Positions 9,001 through 16,700 of a stretch of 27,125 nucleotides of DNA are shown here, piece by piece (the stretch's first letter is position 1; every line of letters begins with the position of its first letter). Position numbers and translations under genes: made by a program. This DNA is from Coptodactyla brooksi (lineage: Eukaryota; Arthropoda; Insecta; Coleoptera; Scarabaeidae), in NCBI GenBank assembly GCA_033557675.1, contig JAWQRM010000185.1, forward strand, positions 1 to 27,125. Reading direction: 5' to 3'. Under the pieces are notes generated by a model that searched no databases, was not told the DNA's origin, and was given only the letters and a program-made list of their open reading frames with translations.

Positions 9001-12000
9001 GAACGATACGCGTATCGAGCCGTCGAAAAATTCTTATCCGTAAATATCTGTAAAAGCTACGCAGATTAGAATCGATGGCATTCGGATTTTTCGCACCTTC
9101 CTTATCGCTTAAAAACGGCTAAAAACAATAAAACTGACGGCGCGTGCAAATAAGTAACGAGTACGTGAAATCATGGCTATAATTGTCGGAAAAAAGGTGA
9201 CGTACTCGAAATCGATCGTATTCTACGGCTTAACGAGAATCGAACGAAACGCGCGAGCGTAACATAGGCGAAGACGGACCTGTACTCGTCCAACAGTTGA
9301 GTATAGTATCTGTGCAAGATTCCTGTTGCCCTTGAATGAGCAGTCCAGTGACCCGATGTTCGCTATATTCCTCCTTTACTCTTTAATCCGTCCATAGCGG
9401 CGATAGTTTAAAATAATCGAATAGATTTCGTTCGCAGACGCGGACGATAACGCCCGAAACCGGGTTCGGTCGAAAAATTCGCGTGGTATTTTCGCGAGAC
9501 TCGAAAATCGCGATTCGCGAATCGTCCGTTCGGTTTCAGTTCTGGTTCGAACTCGCTACGAGCGCGACGCGCGGCGTATCGAAATCGCTTTTCTTTTCTT
9601 TCTTTTTTAACCTCTTATCGCGCCGATTCCTTCGCGTAAACTCGAAATATTTCGGTAAGTCTTAAAAGTCCCGCGGTAGTATTTTAAGTTCGCGCCGCGT
9701 TTCGCGAGAAAGAGACCGAGGGGGAAAAAGGAGCAGCACGAAACGAACGTCTGCCGTGCCGCGGACTTAAACGCGTTAAAGCGCACCGTGTGTTGCAAAC
9801 CATATGTTCGTACAGCCTTGCCCCATACGTACGCCGAACGCTGTGAAAGTAACAGCTCGGTACGTTTTTTTCAGAATGATCTAACCAGTATAATTCTCGC
9901 GACTTTGCAAGAACGAAATGTCCGCCACGCCGACATGGAGCCGCGTGTGATTTTTTGCACCCCGAAAGTGGAGACGGTCCGCGATATCGTCGCGTATTCG
10001 CCCTCACCGCCCCAATCAGGTTTGATATTATTTCATTTATCGTTACCGACATTCGTCCGTTCCGAGAGAAACCGCATTCTTTTACGTTAGTTTCGTAGTT
10101 TCGCACGCGCCCACGCGCCTTCCCCGATAATATTACTTATTGTTTCGTTATTAATCGCGCAGATTTTTACGTTTCTTAAGGTTCTGCTCTACCTGGCCAC
10201 GCCTTTCCAGCGCGCTCGACCAATGACGTCTCGGGCCGAAGAACGCGTCACTTTAGACCTACCCGTACCCGAATCCGATTGTTATTAATAATTCCGCAAA
10301 CCAATACGACGCGCGCGACGCGTTTGGAATTTTTACGACCTACCGCAACTCTACCGCGAAAACAAATCTTAACGATTTTTTAATTCTTCTCCTCGTTTAA
10401 GAAACCGTAAGTAAATAGTAAATATTACGTATTTCTCAACCTTAACTTAAAAACGTAATAACGATAATACGGTCCGTTTTTGTATTTATATTATCGTTTT
10501 GGCAACGCATTCGAGTGATAGTTAAAGAAAAAGATACCGCGTTATTTTTGTTTTTATAAATTATTCCTTATCGGGTAGATGTAATAAGAAATCGTTACGG
10601 AAGGACTAAATTTATCGCCCGCTTATCTGGAGATTAGCTAAAAACGGCGATTATCGAAAACGAATCGGGAAGTATTAACGAAACCGAAGTACGTGAGTCA
10701 CCGCGAATCCTTTTCTAAAATAAAGCTGACACCGCGCGGAAAATATTCCCGTTTAGACCGTGGGTCTAATTGATTTTTGTACAGGACTAACTTCCTGTTT
10801 ACGGAGCTATAAAGGAACTTAGTTATTTTTACGTACGCGCGTTTTGGAATGGGCGTAAGAACCTCTTTGAGGTAGTATTTACGGGTACCGAGGAATAAAC
10901 CGTTATTTCCCCTTTTAGATTCGGAACAAAATATGGAAATTCCTCCCATATATTCGAGGCAACCACCTGACGGGCACGAGTTTCCAGATTACCAGGAAGA
11001 TAACAAAGAACGACCGATAGTAAAACAAATATCAGATAAGCCGCCTCCGATAATGCCCAGAGAAATATGGAAATCCAAATACGAACCTCCGAAGAACAAC
11101 GTCCGCGATAAAATCGCCATGTTTTCCAATCACCCGGCGAAGCTAGGGAAGAAATACGTCAGTACGGACAACATAACGTTAACGGACAATCTGGAAAAAT
11201 TGAAAACGATATCGAAATCGGAATTATCCTTGGAAATAAAGGACGATTCGAACGTTAAACCGGCCCAAAGCGATTTCGATCTAAGCCTTCCGAAAGAAGA
11301 GGAGGAACGATCGGCTTTCAGGAGACTTTCCGGCCGATCCATGAGCCTATGCGACGTTTCCGTTCGCAAGCCGGACAAATGGAGCATAATGGTCGAACAA
11401 CGAAGGAAGTGCTTATCGAGATTAAAAGGACTGGTTATTCCGGAAAACATTCCGGAAACGGAAATGAACGTTCAGCCTTTCGTCGACTTGCCGGAAATCA
11501 AAAGCGAGATTACCGTCCCCATTTTCAACCAGGCCAAAACGGTTCCGAAACCGGACGAAGAGAAGAAACCGCAACACCTTCAACGACACTCGAGCTTCGC
11601 GGGGCAAAATGCGAAACCGCCCCAAACTTACTCTTCGGCGTACAAGTGGTTGCAAAAGTTTAAAGCTCCGTCTCCCGACGAAGTCGAGGACTTCGAGAAG
11701 TTAACGGTCAACGTCAACAACCATCACAATCAGAGCGATCCTCCGAAATCCCTCGAAAGCATAACCTCGCCCACTCGATCCGATTACAGTTTCGAGTACA
11801 TCTATTCCCCGAAAACTCCTAACGGTTTCCCGGAGAAACCGAAACCGGTCAATCACCTGCCGGAAGACGAAAGCGATAACGATTCGGCCTTGAGTTCGAG
11901 CCAGTCGAGTTACGTATCGAAAAACTCTCCGCCCGCTTCGCCCACGAACGCCAGTTACGACAGCTTAAACCGAAGGTTACTAAAAGCGCAAAGTGTAGAG

Positions 12001-13667
12001 GCTATTAATAGAAAAAATATTTTGGCTTCGGCTAGGTGCAGGAGTGGACGAGATCTCAAAGTCGGGTCTCCGCAAATTCGAAGGAAGTTTAAGGACGAGG
12101 GACCCGAAGAAACGCCGGCGTTACCGGAAGAACCTGTAACGTCGGGAGAACCCGCAATTCCGAAAGAAGAAAAGCCCGAAATCCAAAGACGCGCCGTCAA
12201 GGAAACCCCTCCGGTAGAAAAACACGCCCCCGTCAAATCTGAAAAAGAAGTTCCTAAGAAGCTAACTCTGCTTAGCGATCTTCCGAAACCTCGCGGCTTC
12301 GTAAAAGCGGCCAGCGTAAACGACCTGAGGAAGAACTTCGAAAAGGAGCCGACCGCGCCGATGCCCAGGAACTCGATAAGCTCTTGCGCTAATATTAAAC
12401 TGCCGGAACCGAAACCCGCTAAGAGAATTTCGTTACCTCAGACTCCTCCGAAATCGATCGATCATTCCGTTCAAAACGAAGAACGGGCAAAGGTAAACTT
12501 AAAAATGGCAATAGTTTTGGTAAGGCACGTCTAATAATAAACACGTTTTAGGATACGGAAAAAATAAAACGTACGGTCCTGGAAGAGTACGGAATAATTC
12601 CGGATACCGACTTGAAAATTTTGTTCTTAAAACCCGATGTTAGCGGTGGAAGTATCGGAATAACATTGGCCGGAGGAGCCGATTACGAAACTAAAGAAAT
12701 CACGGTATGTAAACACCTTCGGTACATAATAATGTATAAATTAATAATAAATTTCAGATACACAAGATAAGAACAGGTAGTCCAGCACACCGAGACGGGC
12801 GGCTTCAAAAAGGGGACAGGATATTACTCGTAAACGGAAAGACGATGAAGAACCTGTCCCACGGTCAGTCGCTAAAGGTACTAAAAGAGAACGTGCCGGA
12901 AGTGATGATAGCCGCGTGTACCGTAAAGGATATTCCAATTCCGCACTCTCCGAGAAGGCAGTTGAGCGTCGATTGCGCGATGCCGGCGAAGAACGTCGAA
13001 ATAACGAACGAAAAAGTTCCGAAATCCGATCGAACGATCGAAGTCACCGTCCACAAAGACGTCGCGGGGTTGGGATTTAGTATACAAGGCGGACAGGATT
13101 CGCCACAGGGAAATGTGCCATTGGTGATTAAGAAATTGTTTGTCGGTACGTTTCGATCAAAGAAAAAACTGTATTACAGCATTAATATCTTGCTAAATTG
13201 TGGATATAGAACCTTTGACTTTACAACAAGTTAATCACTGGTTATCACTTCACTAAAATGATAATAAATTGCTCGTTCTGCATTTCATGGACAAAGTCAA
13301 CATTGTCGACGAAATGTGCATCGAGCAATTTATTATTGCTTTGGTGAACTAATTAATATTTCGATTTTATCATGTTTCTCTAATTTTCAATGATGAACAT
13401 TCTGAATCTTTACTACTGAATATGTGCACTTTTTTACACGACGTGTCAAAATATTAAAGCTGTAATATCCAATTTTAGTTAATGTTTCACTTTCAATTAT
13501 TAAACTGCTTCGCAGGGGGTGCGGCAGAAAAGTCCGGAAAATTACAGTCGGGCGACGAATTGTTGGAAATTAACGCGGTCGACGTCACGTCCCTCTCCAG
13601 GATAGACGCCTGGAACGTCATGAAGAAACTTCCGGAAGGTGATATCGTCATTCGTGTGCGACGATAA
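4668..13667 (+). CDS. bbg: multi-PDZ scaffold protein, big bang / pro-IL-16-PDZD2 type (spliced, 1265 aa)
   Basis: Exons 4668-6079, 6139-6257, 10919-12492, 12552-12704, 12758-13145 and 13516-13667 join at GT/AG sites with matching phases (2, 1, 0, 0, 1) into 3798 coding bases with no internal stop. Domains: PDZ1 about residues 51-142 (binding loop KLGFGLKFEGG), polyproline TPPPPPPVPPR at 164-174, a long Ser/Pro/Glu-rich probably disordered middle, PDZ2 about 1055-1140 (loop GSIGITLAGG, KGDRILLVNG) and PDZ3 about 1178-1265 (loop AGLGFSIQGG, SGDELLEINA), which ends the protein. PDZ3 resembles the last PDZ of vertebrate pro-IL-16/PDZD2, of which insect Big bang is the counterpart. Family role (known): cortical scaffolding in epithelia. 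I infer a cytoplasmic membrane-associated scaffold; there is no signal peptide or membrane segment. The gene symbol is likely but not proven. Met at 4668 has a good context (AAAAATGG), but the frame is open back to the acceptor at 4650, so a longer N-terminus from upstream exons is possible. Confidence 0.8.
6139..6257 (+). CDS. bbg: PDZ gene exon 2 (short, acidic)
   Basis: After a 59-base intron with acceptor TGAATTTCAG (to 6138), 119 bases continue the frame of exon 1 (…EEC LSASIENPVVIIENADSS…) without a stop. The donor is AGCG|GTACGT at 6258. The exon is not long enough to identify by itself; the call rests on phase continuity, splice quality and acidic composition matching the end of exon 1. 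It ends in phase 1, as required by exon 3. Confidence 0.75.
6300..6980. other. intron, repeat-derived
   Basis: AT-rich intron. ACAGGTGTCCC motifs at about 6611 and 6739 resemble the ends of common insect non-autonomous elements, but I could not define element borders. Two overlapping open frames (6500-6688, 6549-6779) show no domain and are not called. Confidence 0.35.
6985..7180 (+). repeat. interspersed repeat family A, copy 1
   Basis: Contains TTATTTC…AAAAAACATGACAG (about 6988), GCATCGAACTCTTCAAATTTG and ATATACAGGGTGTTCGG followed by TTTATTTTAAAAATTACCCA. The same blocks recur, in either orientation, at 14335-14400, 14525-14645, 15060-15185 and 20435-20650. The copies are diverged, consistent with an old transposon family. 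Confidence 0.7.
7260..7445 (+). repeat. interspersed repeat family C, copy 1 (GGACGGACGG end)
   Basis: Blocks TTAGCTTGTATGTAAAGTAT, GTTTTAATC(G/A)GTCTAA, AGTCTAAAAACGACTTA and a GGACGGACGGAC tail are shared, same order and orientation, with 15890-16055. GGACGGAC-type tails are known at the 3' ends of some insect non-LTR elements and SINEs; that assignment is inference. Confidence 0.7.
7452..7505. repeat. (TA)n microsatellite
   Basis: Nearly pure alternating TA with a CACAC interruption near 7480. Confidence 0.9.
7862..8132. mobile_element. MITE-like element with 43-bp inverted ends
   Basis: The first 43 bases (7862-7904, starting GTCATTATAAAAATTCATAC) are the reverse complement of the last 43 (8090-8132, ending TTTTTATAATGAC) with about four mismatches. 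The 185 bases between them have no coding potential. Size, long terminal inverted repeats and AT-richness fit a non-autonomous DNA transposon or hairpin element. A target-site duplication was not clear. Confidence 0.8.
8150..9450. other. intron of PDZ gene, no gene seen
   Basis: AT-rich until about 8850, then richer in CpG towards the alternative promoter region. A short stretch near 8330-8400 (GCCTAATTCGTCAAAATCCA … GCAATACTCTCTCTTA) belongs to interspersed family B (see 14668-14770). Otherwise nothing recognisable. Confidence 0.45.
9480..9654 (+). promoter_or_regulatory. candidate internal promoter and 5' UTR exon of PDZ gene
   Basis: CpG-rich sequence with several TCGCGA words (9491-9500, 9513-9522) and a 14-bp palindrome CGATTCGCGAATCG (9511-9524). 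An arthropod-type initiator TCAGTT lies at 9536-9541 (A at 9538), with a weak DPE-like CGACGC about 28 bases downstream. A perfect splice donor, TTTCG|GTAAGT, ends a putative non-coding exon at 9654. It could splice to the acceptor at 9874 (220-base intron). All of this is inference from motifs. Confidence 0.45.
9935..10019 (+). CDS. bbg: alternative first coding exon of PDZ gene
   Basis: An exon at 9875-10019 is bounded by a strong acceptor (CGTTTTTTTCAG, to 9874) and a donor CAATCAG|GTTTGA at 10020. The frame is open through the exon and ends in phase 1, the same as exon 2, so it joins exon 3 in frame: …AYSPSPPQ-S-D-SEQNMEIPP. It cannot be joined after exon 2, because that creates a stop at once, so it is an alternative to exons 1-2 and not an extra internal exon. 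The likely start is Met at 9935 (MEPRVIFCTPKVETVRDIV…); two very short upstream frames precede it. The product would be about 783 residues, lacking PDZ1 and the polyproline but keeping PDZ2 and PDZ3. Confidence 0.6.
10020..10918. other. intron, no gene seen
   Basis: Intron between the alternative first exon and exon 3, ending with the acceptor TTATTTCCCCTTTTAG. Fairly CpG-rich for non-coding sequence, with no recognised motif or repeat. Confidence 0.5.
10919..12492 (+). CDS. bbg: PDZ gene exon 3: long linker region
   Basis: 1574 bases, entered in phase 1 (GAT codon across the junction) and left in phase 0 at GCAAAG|GTAAAC. It encodes about 525 residues rich in Lys, Glu, Ser and Pro, probably mostly disordered. 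More ordered-looking islands are PDKWSIMVEQRRKCLSRLKG (about residues 662-681) and SVEAINRKNILASARCRSGR in the second half, which are hydrophobic or basic and are candidates for conserved binding segments. Proline-rich patches (KPPPIMPRE, PQTPPKS) could bind SH3 or WW domains. No catalytic domain is visible. Confidence 0.85.
12552..12704 (+). CDS. bbg: PDZ gene exon 4: first part of PDZ2
   Basis: 51 codons after a 59-base intron (acceptor ACACGTTTTAG), ending at ATCACG|GTATGT. It encodes …DLKILFLKPDVSGGSIGITL AGGAD…, the first strands and the carboxylate-binding loop (GSIGITLAGG) of the second PDZ. The loop departs from the canonical GLGF form as G-S-I-G-I, which still fits the x-Φ-G-Φ pattern. 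Confidence 0.9.
12758..13145 (+). CDS. bbg: PDZ gene exon 5: end of PDZ2, start of PDZ3
   Basis: After a 53-base intron (acceptor AATAAATTTCAG) the frame gives IHKIRTGSPAHRDGRLQKGD RILLVNG…, the second half of PDZ2. A linker of about 35 residues follows, then the start of PDZ3 (TIEVTVHKDVAGLGFSIQGG …), up to KKLFV plus one base. The donor is GTCG|GTACGT at 13146. PDZ2 and PDZ3 form a closely spaced tandem, as at the C-terminus of pro-IL-16 and PDZD2. Confidence 0.9.
13249..13348 (+). ncRNA. 100-nt hairpin, candidate intronic microRNA precursor
   Basis: Within the 370-base last intron, in sense orientation, the sequence folds by eye into one long hairpin: TTCAC/GTGAA at the base, a 15-bp perfect stretch ATAATAAATTGCTCG (13261-13275) against CGAGCAATTTATTAT (13322-13336), then GCATTTC/GAAATGT, a 3x3 internal loop, GACAA/TTGTC and an 8-base terminal loop. 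Arm length, bulges and loop size fit an animal pre-miRNA. A small MITE is the main alternative. I do not recognise a known miRNA seed. Confidence 0.5.
13516..13667 (+). CDS. bbg: PDZ gene last exon: second half of PDZ3
   Basis: The acceptor CTGCTTCGCAG ends at 13515, and two bases complete a glycine codon, giving GGAAEKSGKLQSGDELLEIN …, then SLSRIDAWNVMKKLPEGDIV IRVRR and a stop at 13665-13667. The match to the C-terminal PDZ of pro-IL-16 is clear in GDE(I/L)L, (T/S)RxxAWN and the LP(D/E)G turn. The phase-1 intron inside this glycine is at the same domain position as in the exon at 715. The protein ends right at the domain's last strand. Confidence 0.92.
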
Positions 13668-13864
13668 ATACGCGAGTAGCGTGTGCGTGCAATTTCGTGG
13701 ATGTAAATATTCTTGCCTATTATATTTATGTATCGATTAATGTCGGAGAGCTTTATTTTTATGTAAATTAAAAATGTTATTAAAAAAATCTGCTTGGTAA
13801 ATTTCTATGTATCTCTTTTACATTTACTCTTCAGTATTTTTATTCTTAATTGTTACGTGTTTAT

Positions 13865-13870
13865 AATAAA
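13865..13870 (+). terminator. poly(A) signal of PDZ gene
   Basis: AATAAA about 200 bases after the stop codon in an AT-rich 3' UTR. It is the first canonical signal downstream, so transcript cleavage is expected near 13885-13900. Confidence 0.6.
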
Positions 13871-13971
13871 TATATACATGTTAATTTTCTGTTTTTCATT
13901 AATTGTTCTTTAGTGTAAATTCAATTGTACAAAATTACTGTTTGCCATTTTAATTAGATTAACTAAAAATA

Positions 13972-14024
13972 ACTTACACCCGAGTTTCAAACTGACTTTA
14001 ACTTAGCAAATTTGTTAATTAGGG
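13972..14024 (+). repeat. short dispersed repeat, copy 1
   Basis: A block of about 50 bases (CACCCGAGTTTCAAACTGAC … GTTAATTAGGGAT) is similar to 17285-17332 (CGCCCGAGTTTCTAACTAAC … GTTAATTAGGGGT), same orientation. Identity unknown. Confidence 0.55.
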
Positions 14025-14257
14025 ATCCATAGTCGGATTAATTGACATCGAATGAAGGAGAAAAGTTTCAACCTTTTAAATCTTTCATCTGAGACTTGAA
14101 CCGAGATTACCTTTCATCCTATCAAAGAATGCAACATAACGAAATCGGGGTATTAAAAATTTAAGTCCCGTCCAGATAAAAGCGAAGGCGCTCCAAATAA
14201 ATAAAAACAGACCGCTCTAAATATTCATCGATCGTTTTATAAAATACTGAAACTGTA

Positions 14258-14770
14258 GATTTTAAGCACGTACTATCCTTTTAGTTTTTAATTTACAATT
14301 TTATGTAGATTACAGAAATACAATAATATACATCTAAAAATCTTAAGTTGGGTAGTTTTTAAAATAAATCTCCTCGAAAATAGTTTCAAATTATAACAAT
14401 AATGAAGGTTAAGAAAAAACTAGAAGATGTAGATGAGCTTTCTCTTACCTTGCCCCTGGTTTTAATTAAAAAAAAATGTAAAGAAAATTTCCAAAGTAAA
14501 AACGAATAATAATAACTGTAATAACGTACAGGATGTTGCTGAAATTGGATAGTTTTTAGAATAAACTGTATATTCCAAAACTGTTTCAAATTGTGAAGAG
14601 TTCGATGTCATGCAACCTTTATTTGAAACATCTTTTTCTAAGGAGAGCAATACCCGAGATTAAGAACGAAGGCTACAAAAAGCCTAATTTGTCAAGATCC
14701 ATCAAAATCTCGACATCAATTTGTTTGCGAATGCAATACTTTCTCTTAAGAGAAAGTAAAAAGTGGTGTA
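14258..14770. repeat. composite of interspersed families A and B
   Basis: Holds a family A fragment (14335-14400), a fuller family A copy in reverse (14525-14645: ACAGGATGTT…GTTTCAAATTGTGAAGAGTT), then CCCGAGATTAAGAACGAA and a family B stretch (14668-14770: AAGCCTAATTTGTCAAGATC, ending TTAAGAGAAAGTAAAAA). The same order, reverse complemented and with about 150 extra bases, is seen at 20170-20535, so A and B are parts of one transposon. No protein is encoded. Confidence 0.6.
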
Positions 14771-15059
14771 TATGAAGTAAGTTAGATGGTTTCCGAGAAA
14801 AAAATGTGTTGAGCAAACTAGAAAGTCCTTATAAACGAGGTGTAAAGATCATATCGCTCACTTAAAGTACGCTTAAAAATCTAGCGTAGATAAATATGTT
14901 TTTAACAGCAATCGTAGAATTAGTGTAGATAACGTAAAATTATTTAGAAATATGTCAAAATTGTGCAATTGAACGTTTCAAAATTATAAAATGCAAAAAT
15001 ACAATTAATAGGGGATAATACCATTTAGCCCCCTGTATAACTTAATAGAAAAATGAGGT

Positions 15060-15185
15060 GCATTTAAAAATCTGAAGTTGGGTAGCGTTTGAAATAAACT
15101 GAACATTCTGTATATTCAAAAATAGTTTCAAATTATCAAGAATTCGATGTGATGTAATTTTTATTTTAAATTTTTGTTTGTAAAA
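15060..15185 (-). repeat. interspersed repeat family A, further copy
   Basis: AAGTTGGGTAG…AATAAACTGAACATTCTGTA TATTCAAAAATAG…GAATTCGATGTGATG is the reverse complement, diverged, of 7080-7175. Confidence 0.65.
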
Positions 15186-15271
15186 AAACAATTAACAGAC
15201 TTTAAGTATAAATACGCTTCATGGCCCATATGATTAATTGTATTTTTTTCCAACGATGCATATATCTCAAG

Positions 15272-15817
15272 TTATATATATTTCATTGAAAAATGCCGAA
15301 AAGAAACTTTTTTTCTATATATATAATTAATGCTATTTTTAATTTTGAATAAAGTTAGATCAAGGTAATTTAATTTTGAATCTTGTTCAATTTCTATTGT
15401 AAATTTTAATTTTGGGTGTATGTAATGTATGTATTTCGGGATGGTATCTTCTAACTTGTTTGTGTCGTCAACGTAACGAATCCACTTTTTAATATTTTTA
15501 TAGCAGGGATTCATTCTATTTATAATATTTTCATTTTCTATGTGATTTAAGTATATGTTTGAAAGTGTACCTGAAAATGGCATTCCCATAGGTAGACCAA
15601 TTACTAAAGTAATTGGTAGAATAATTACTAAAGTGCTTCTACTACGTGTTTTAATATTATGTTAAGATTGTGTACTTTTTTTTACTTTTAAAATGATTGT
15701 CAAACAATCATTCAGTATATTTAAGATGTATTTTGCAAGAAAATAATTTGGTGATTGATAAAATGTTGGGATTGATTTTATGGGAATGTTAGGCCTATGT
15801 ACTTTTGGTAAACCATA
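15272..15817 (-). pseudogene. Penelope-like element reverse transcriptase fossil
   Basis: Two minus-strand open pieces. The upstream one (15817-15662) reads YGLPKVHRPNIPIKSIPTFY QSPNYFLAKYILNIL… to a stop, the LPKIHKP-type N-terminal RT segment of Penelope-like elements. The downstream one (about 15650-15272) reads GLPMGMPFSGTLSNIYLNHI, then WIRYVDDT (catalytic YVDD), then LKFTIEIEQDSKLNYLDL and IYRKK, the usual order of RT motifs B to E. The part between, including motif A with its catalytic aspartate, is gone: about 24 codons remain where roughly 80 or more are expected. The GIY-YIG endonuclease domain is not visible and the C-terminus decays after IYRKK. It is inactive and diverged, and lies beyond the 3' end of the PDZ gene. 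Confidence 0.85.
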
Positions 15818-15889
15818 TAATTATGGTTTGGTAAACCATATAATAATTACTTTAATTATGATGTCTTGGAGATTACAAAATACACTTTG

Positions 15890-16055
15890 TAATCTAAAAA
15901 TTTTGAGGTTAAGTTCCCTCACATACACAATTCTTAAAAAATTCTTACTGTGACCAAATTATATAATTATTAGCTTGTATGTAAAGTATAGTTTTAATCA
16001 GTCTAACGTGGAAGTCTAAAAACGACTTACAAATGGACGGACGGACCAACCACAC
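15890..16055 (+). repeat. interspersed repeat family C, copy 2
   Basis: Collinear with 7260-7445: GAGGTTAAGT…TTAGCTTGTATGTAAAGTAT, AGTCTAAAAACGACTTA and the GGACGGACGGACC tail. Family B-like sequence (GAGATCCATCAAAATCT…AAGAGAAAGTAAAAA) follows directly to about 16140. Confidence 0.7.
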
Positions 16056-16199
16056 AAATAAAATCGCCTACCTTCGTCGAGATCCATCAAAATCTCCACA
16101 TCTCCTTTACCTATCGGCAAGAGAAAGTAAAAATACCCTTTTGCCACATAGAATCGTATTTCTTCCGAAAAGTGCTCGTATGACGGAGGCTGTAAACTA

Positions 16200-16700
16200 G
16201 AAACGGAAAACTACAAGGTTAATGTCGGACGCGGTACGGCTAACGGGCGGTAGATGGCGCCGGCGCAGACGTAACGGCGGCGCCGTGGGCAGCGAGCGAC
16301 GGTCACGTGACCGTCAAGGAGAGTTGGGCACGCCACGGCGAGGGGACGTTTGCGCAGTTTCCATAGTGTTTGTTTTTGCGGAGCGGTATATATGCGTTAC
16401 GTGCGCGCCGTTCCCGAAAGTCGCGACGTGCGAACGCGAACGCGAATGCGAATAAATCGCAGGTGTTGACAACCGAAATTGACGCGGACCGGTGCCCACG
16501 GCGGATAATAAAGCGCGCGTCCGTCCGCGGTATCGTTAAAAGTTGTGGCAACATTGCAGAGGTGGTCCAAACAAACATTCCTTTAACGCGGCGGAAAACT
16601 GGACTTATTACGACGTTGTTGACGTTTCTCGGATTACTTAAAAAGTACACAAAAGGGGGAACGTCGCGGTAGTGCGACGTTCGGTGAGGTCGTCAAAACG
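16200..16700 (+). promoter_or_regulatory. CpG-rich promoter-like region
   Basis: Sharp rise in G+C and CpG against AT-rich flanks. Contains an 18-bp palindrome centred on CACGTG (16298-16315), a TATA-like GGTATATATG (16385-16394) and CGAACG/GCGAATG repeats at 16430-16455. Possible splice donors include TTCG|GTGAGG near 16684. Open frames on both strands here are low-complexity, Arg-rich and have no domain, so they are not called as genes. It might be a promoter and 5' UTR exon of a + strand gene, perhaps the one whose signal-peptide exon is at 23497, but nothing in the sequence proves that. Confidence 0.35.

Noticed and set aside
10126..10134. TAATATTAC, the geminivirus origin nonamer
   Set aside because: No stem flanks and no replication protein gene; chance match in AT-rich intron.
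16222..16672. Several overlapping open frames in the CpG-rich patch
   Set aside because: Low-complexity Arg/Ala-rich on both strands, as expected from GC-rich sequence with few stops.
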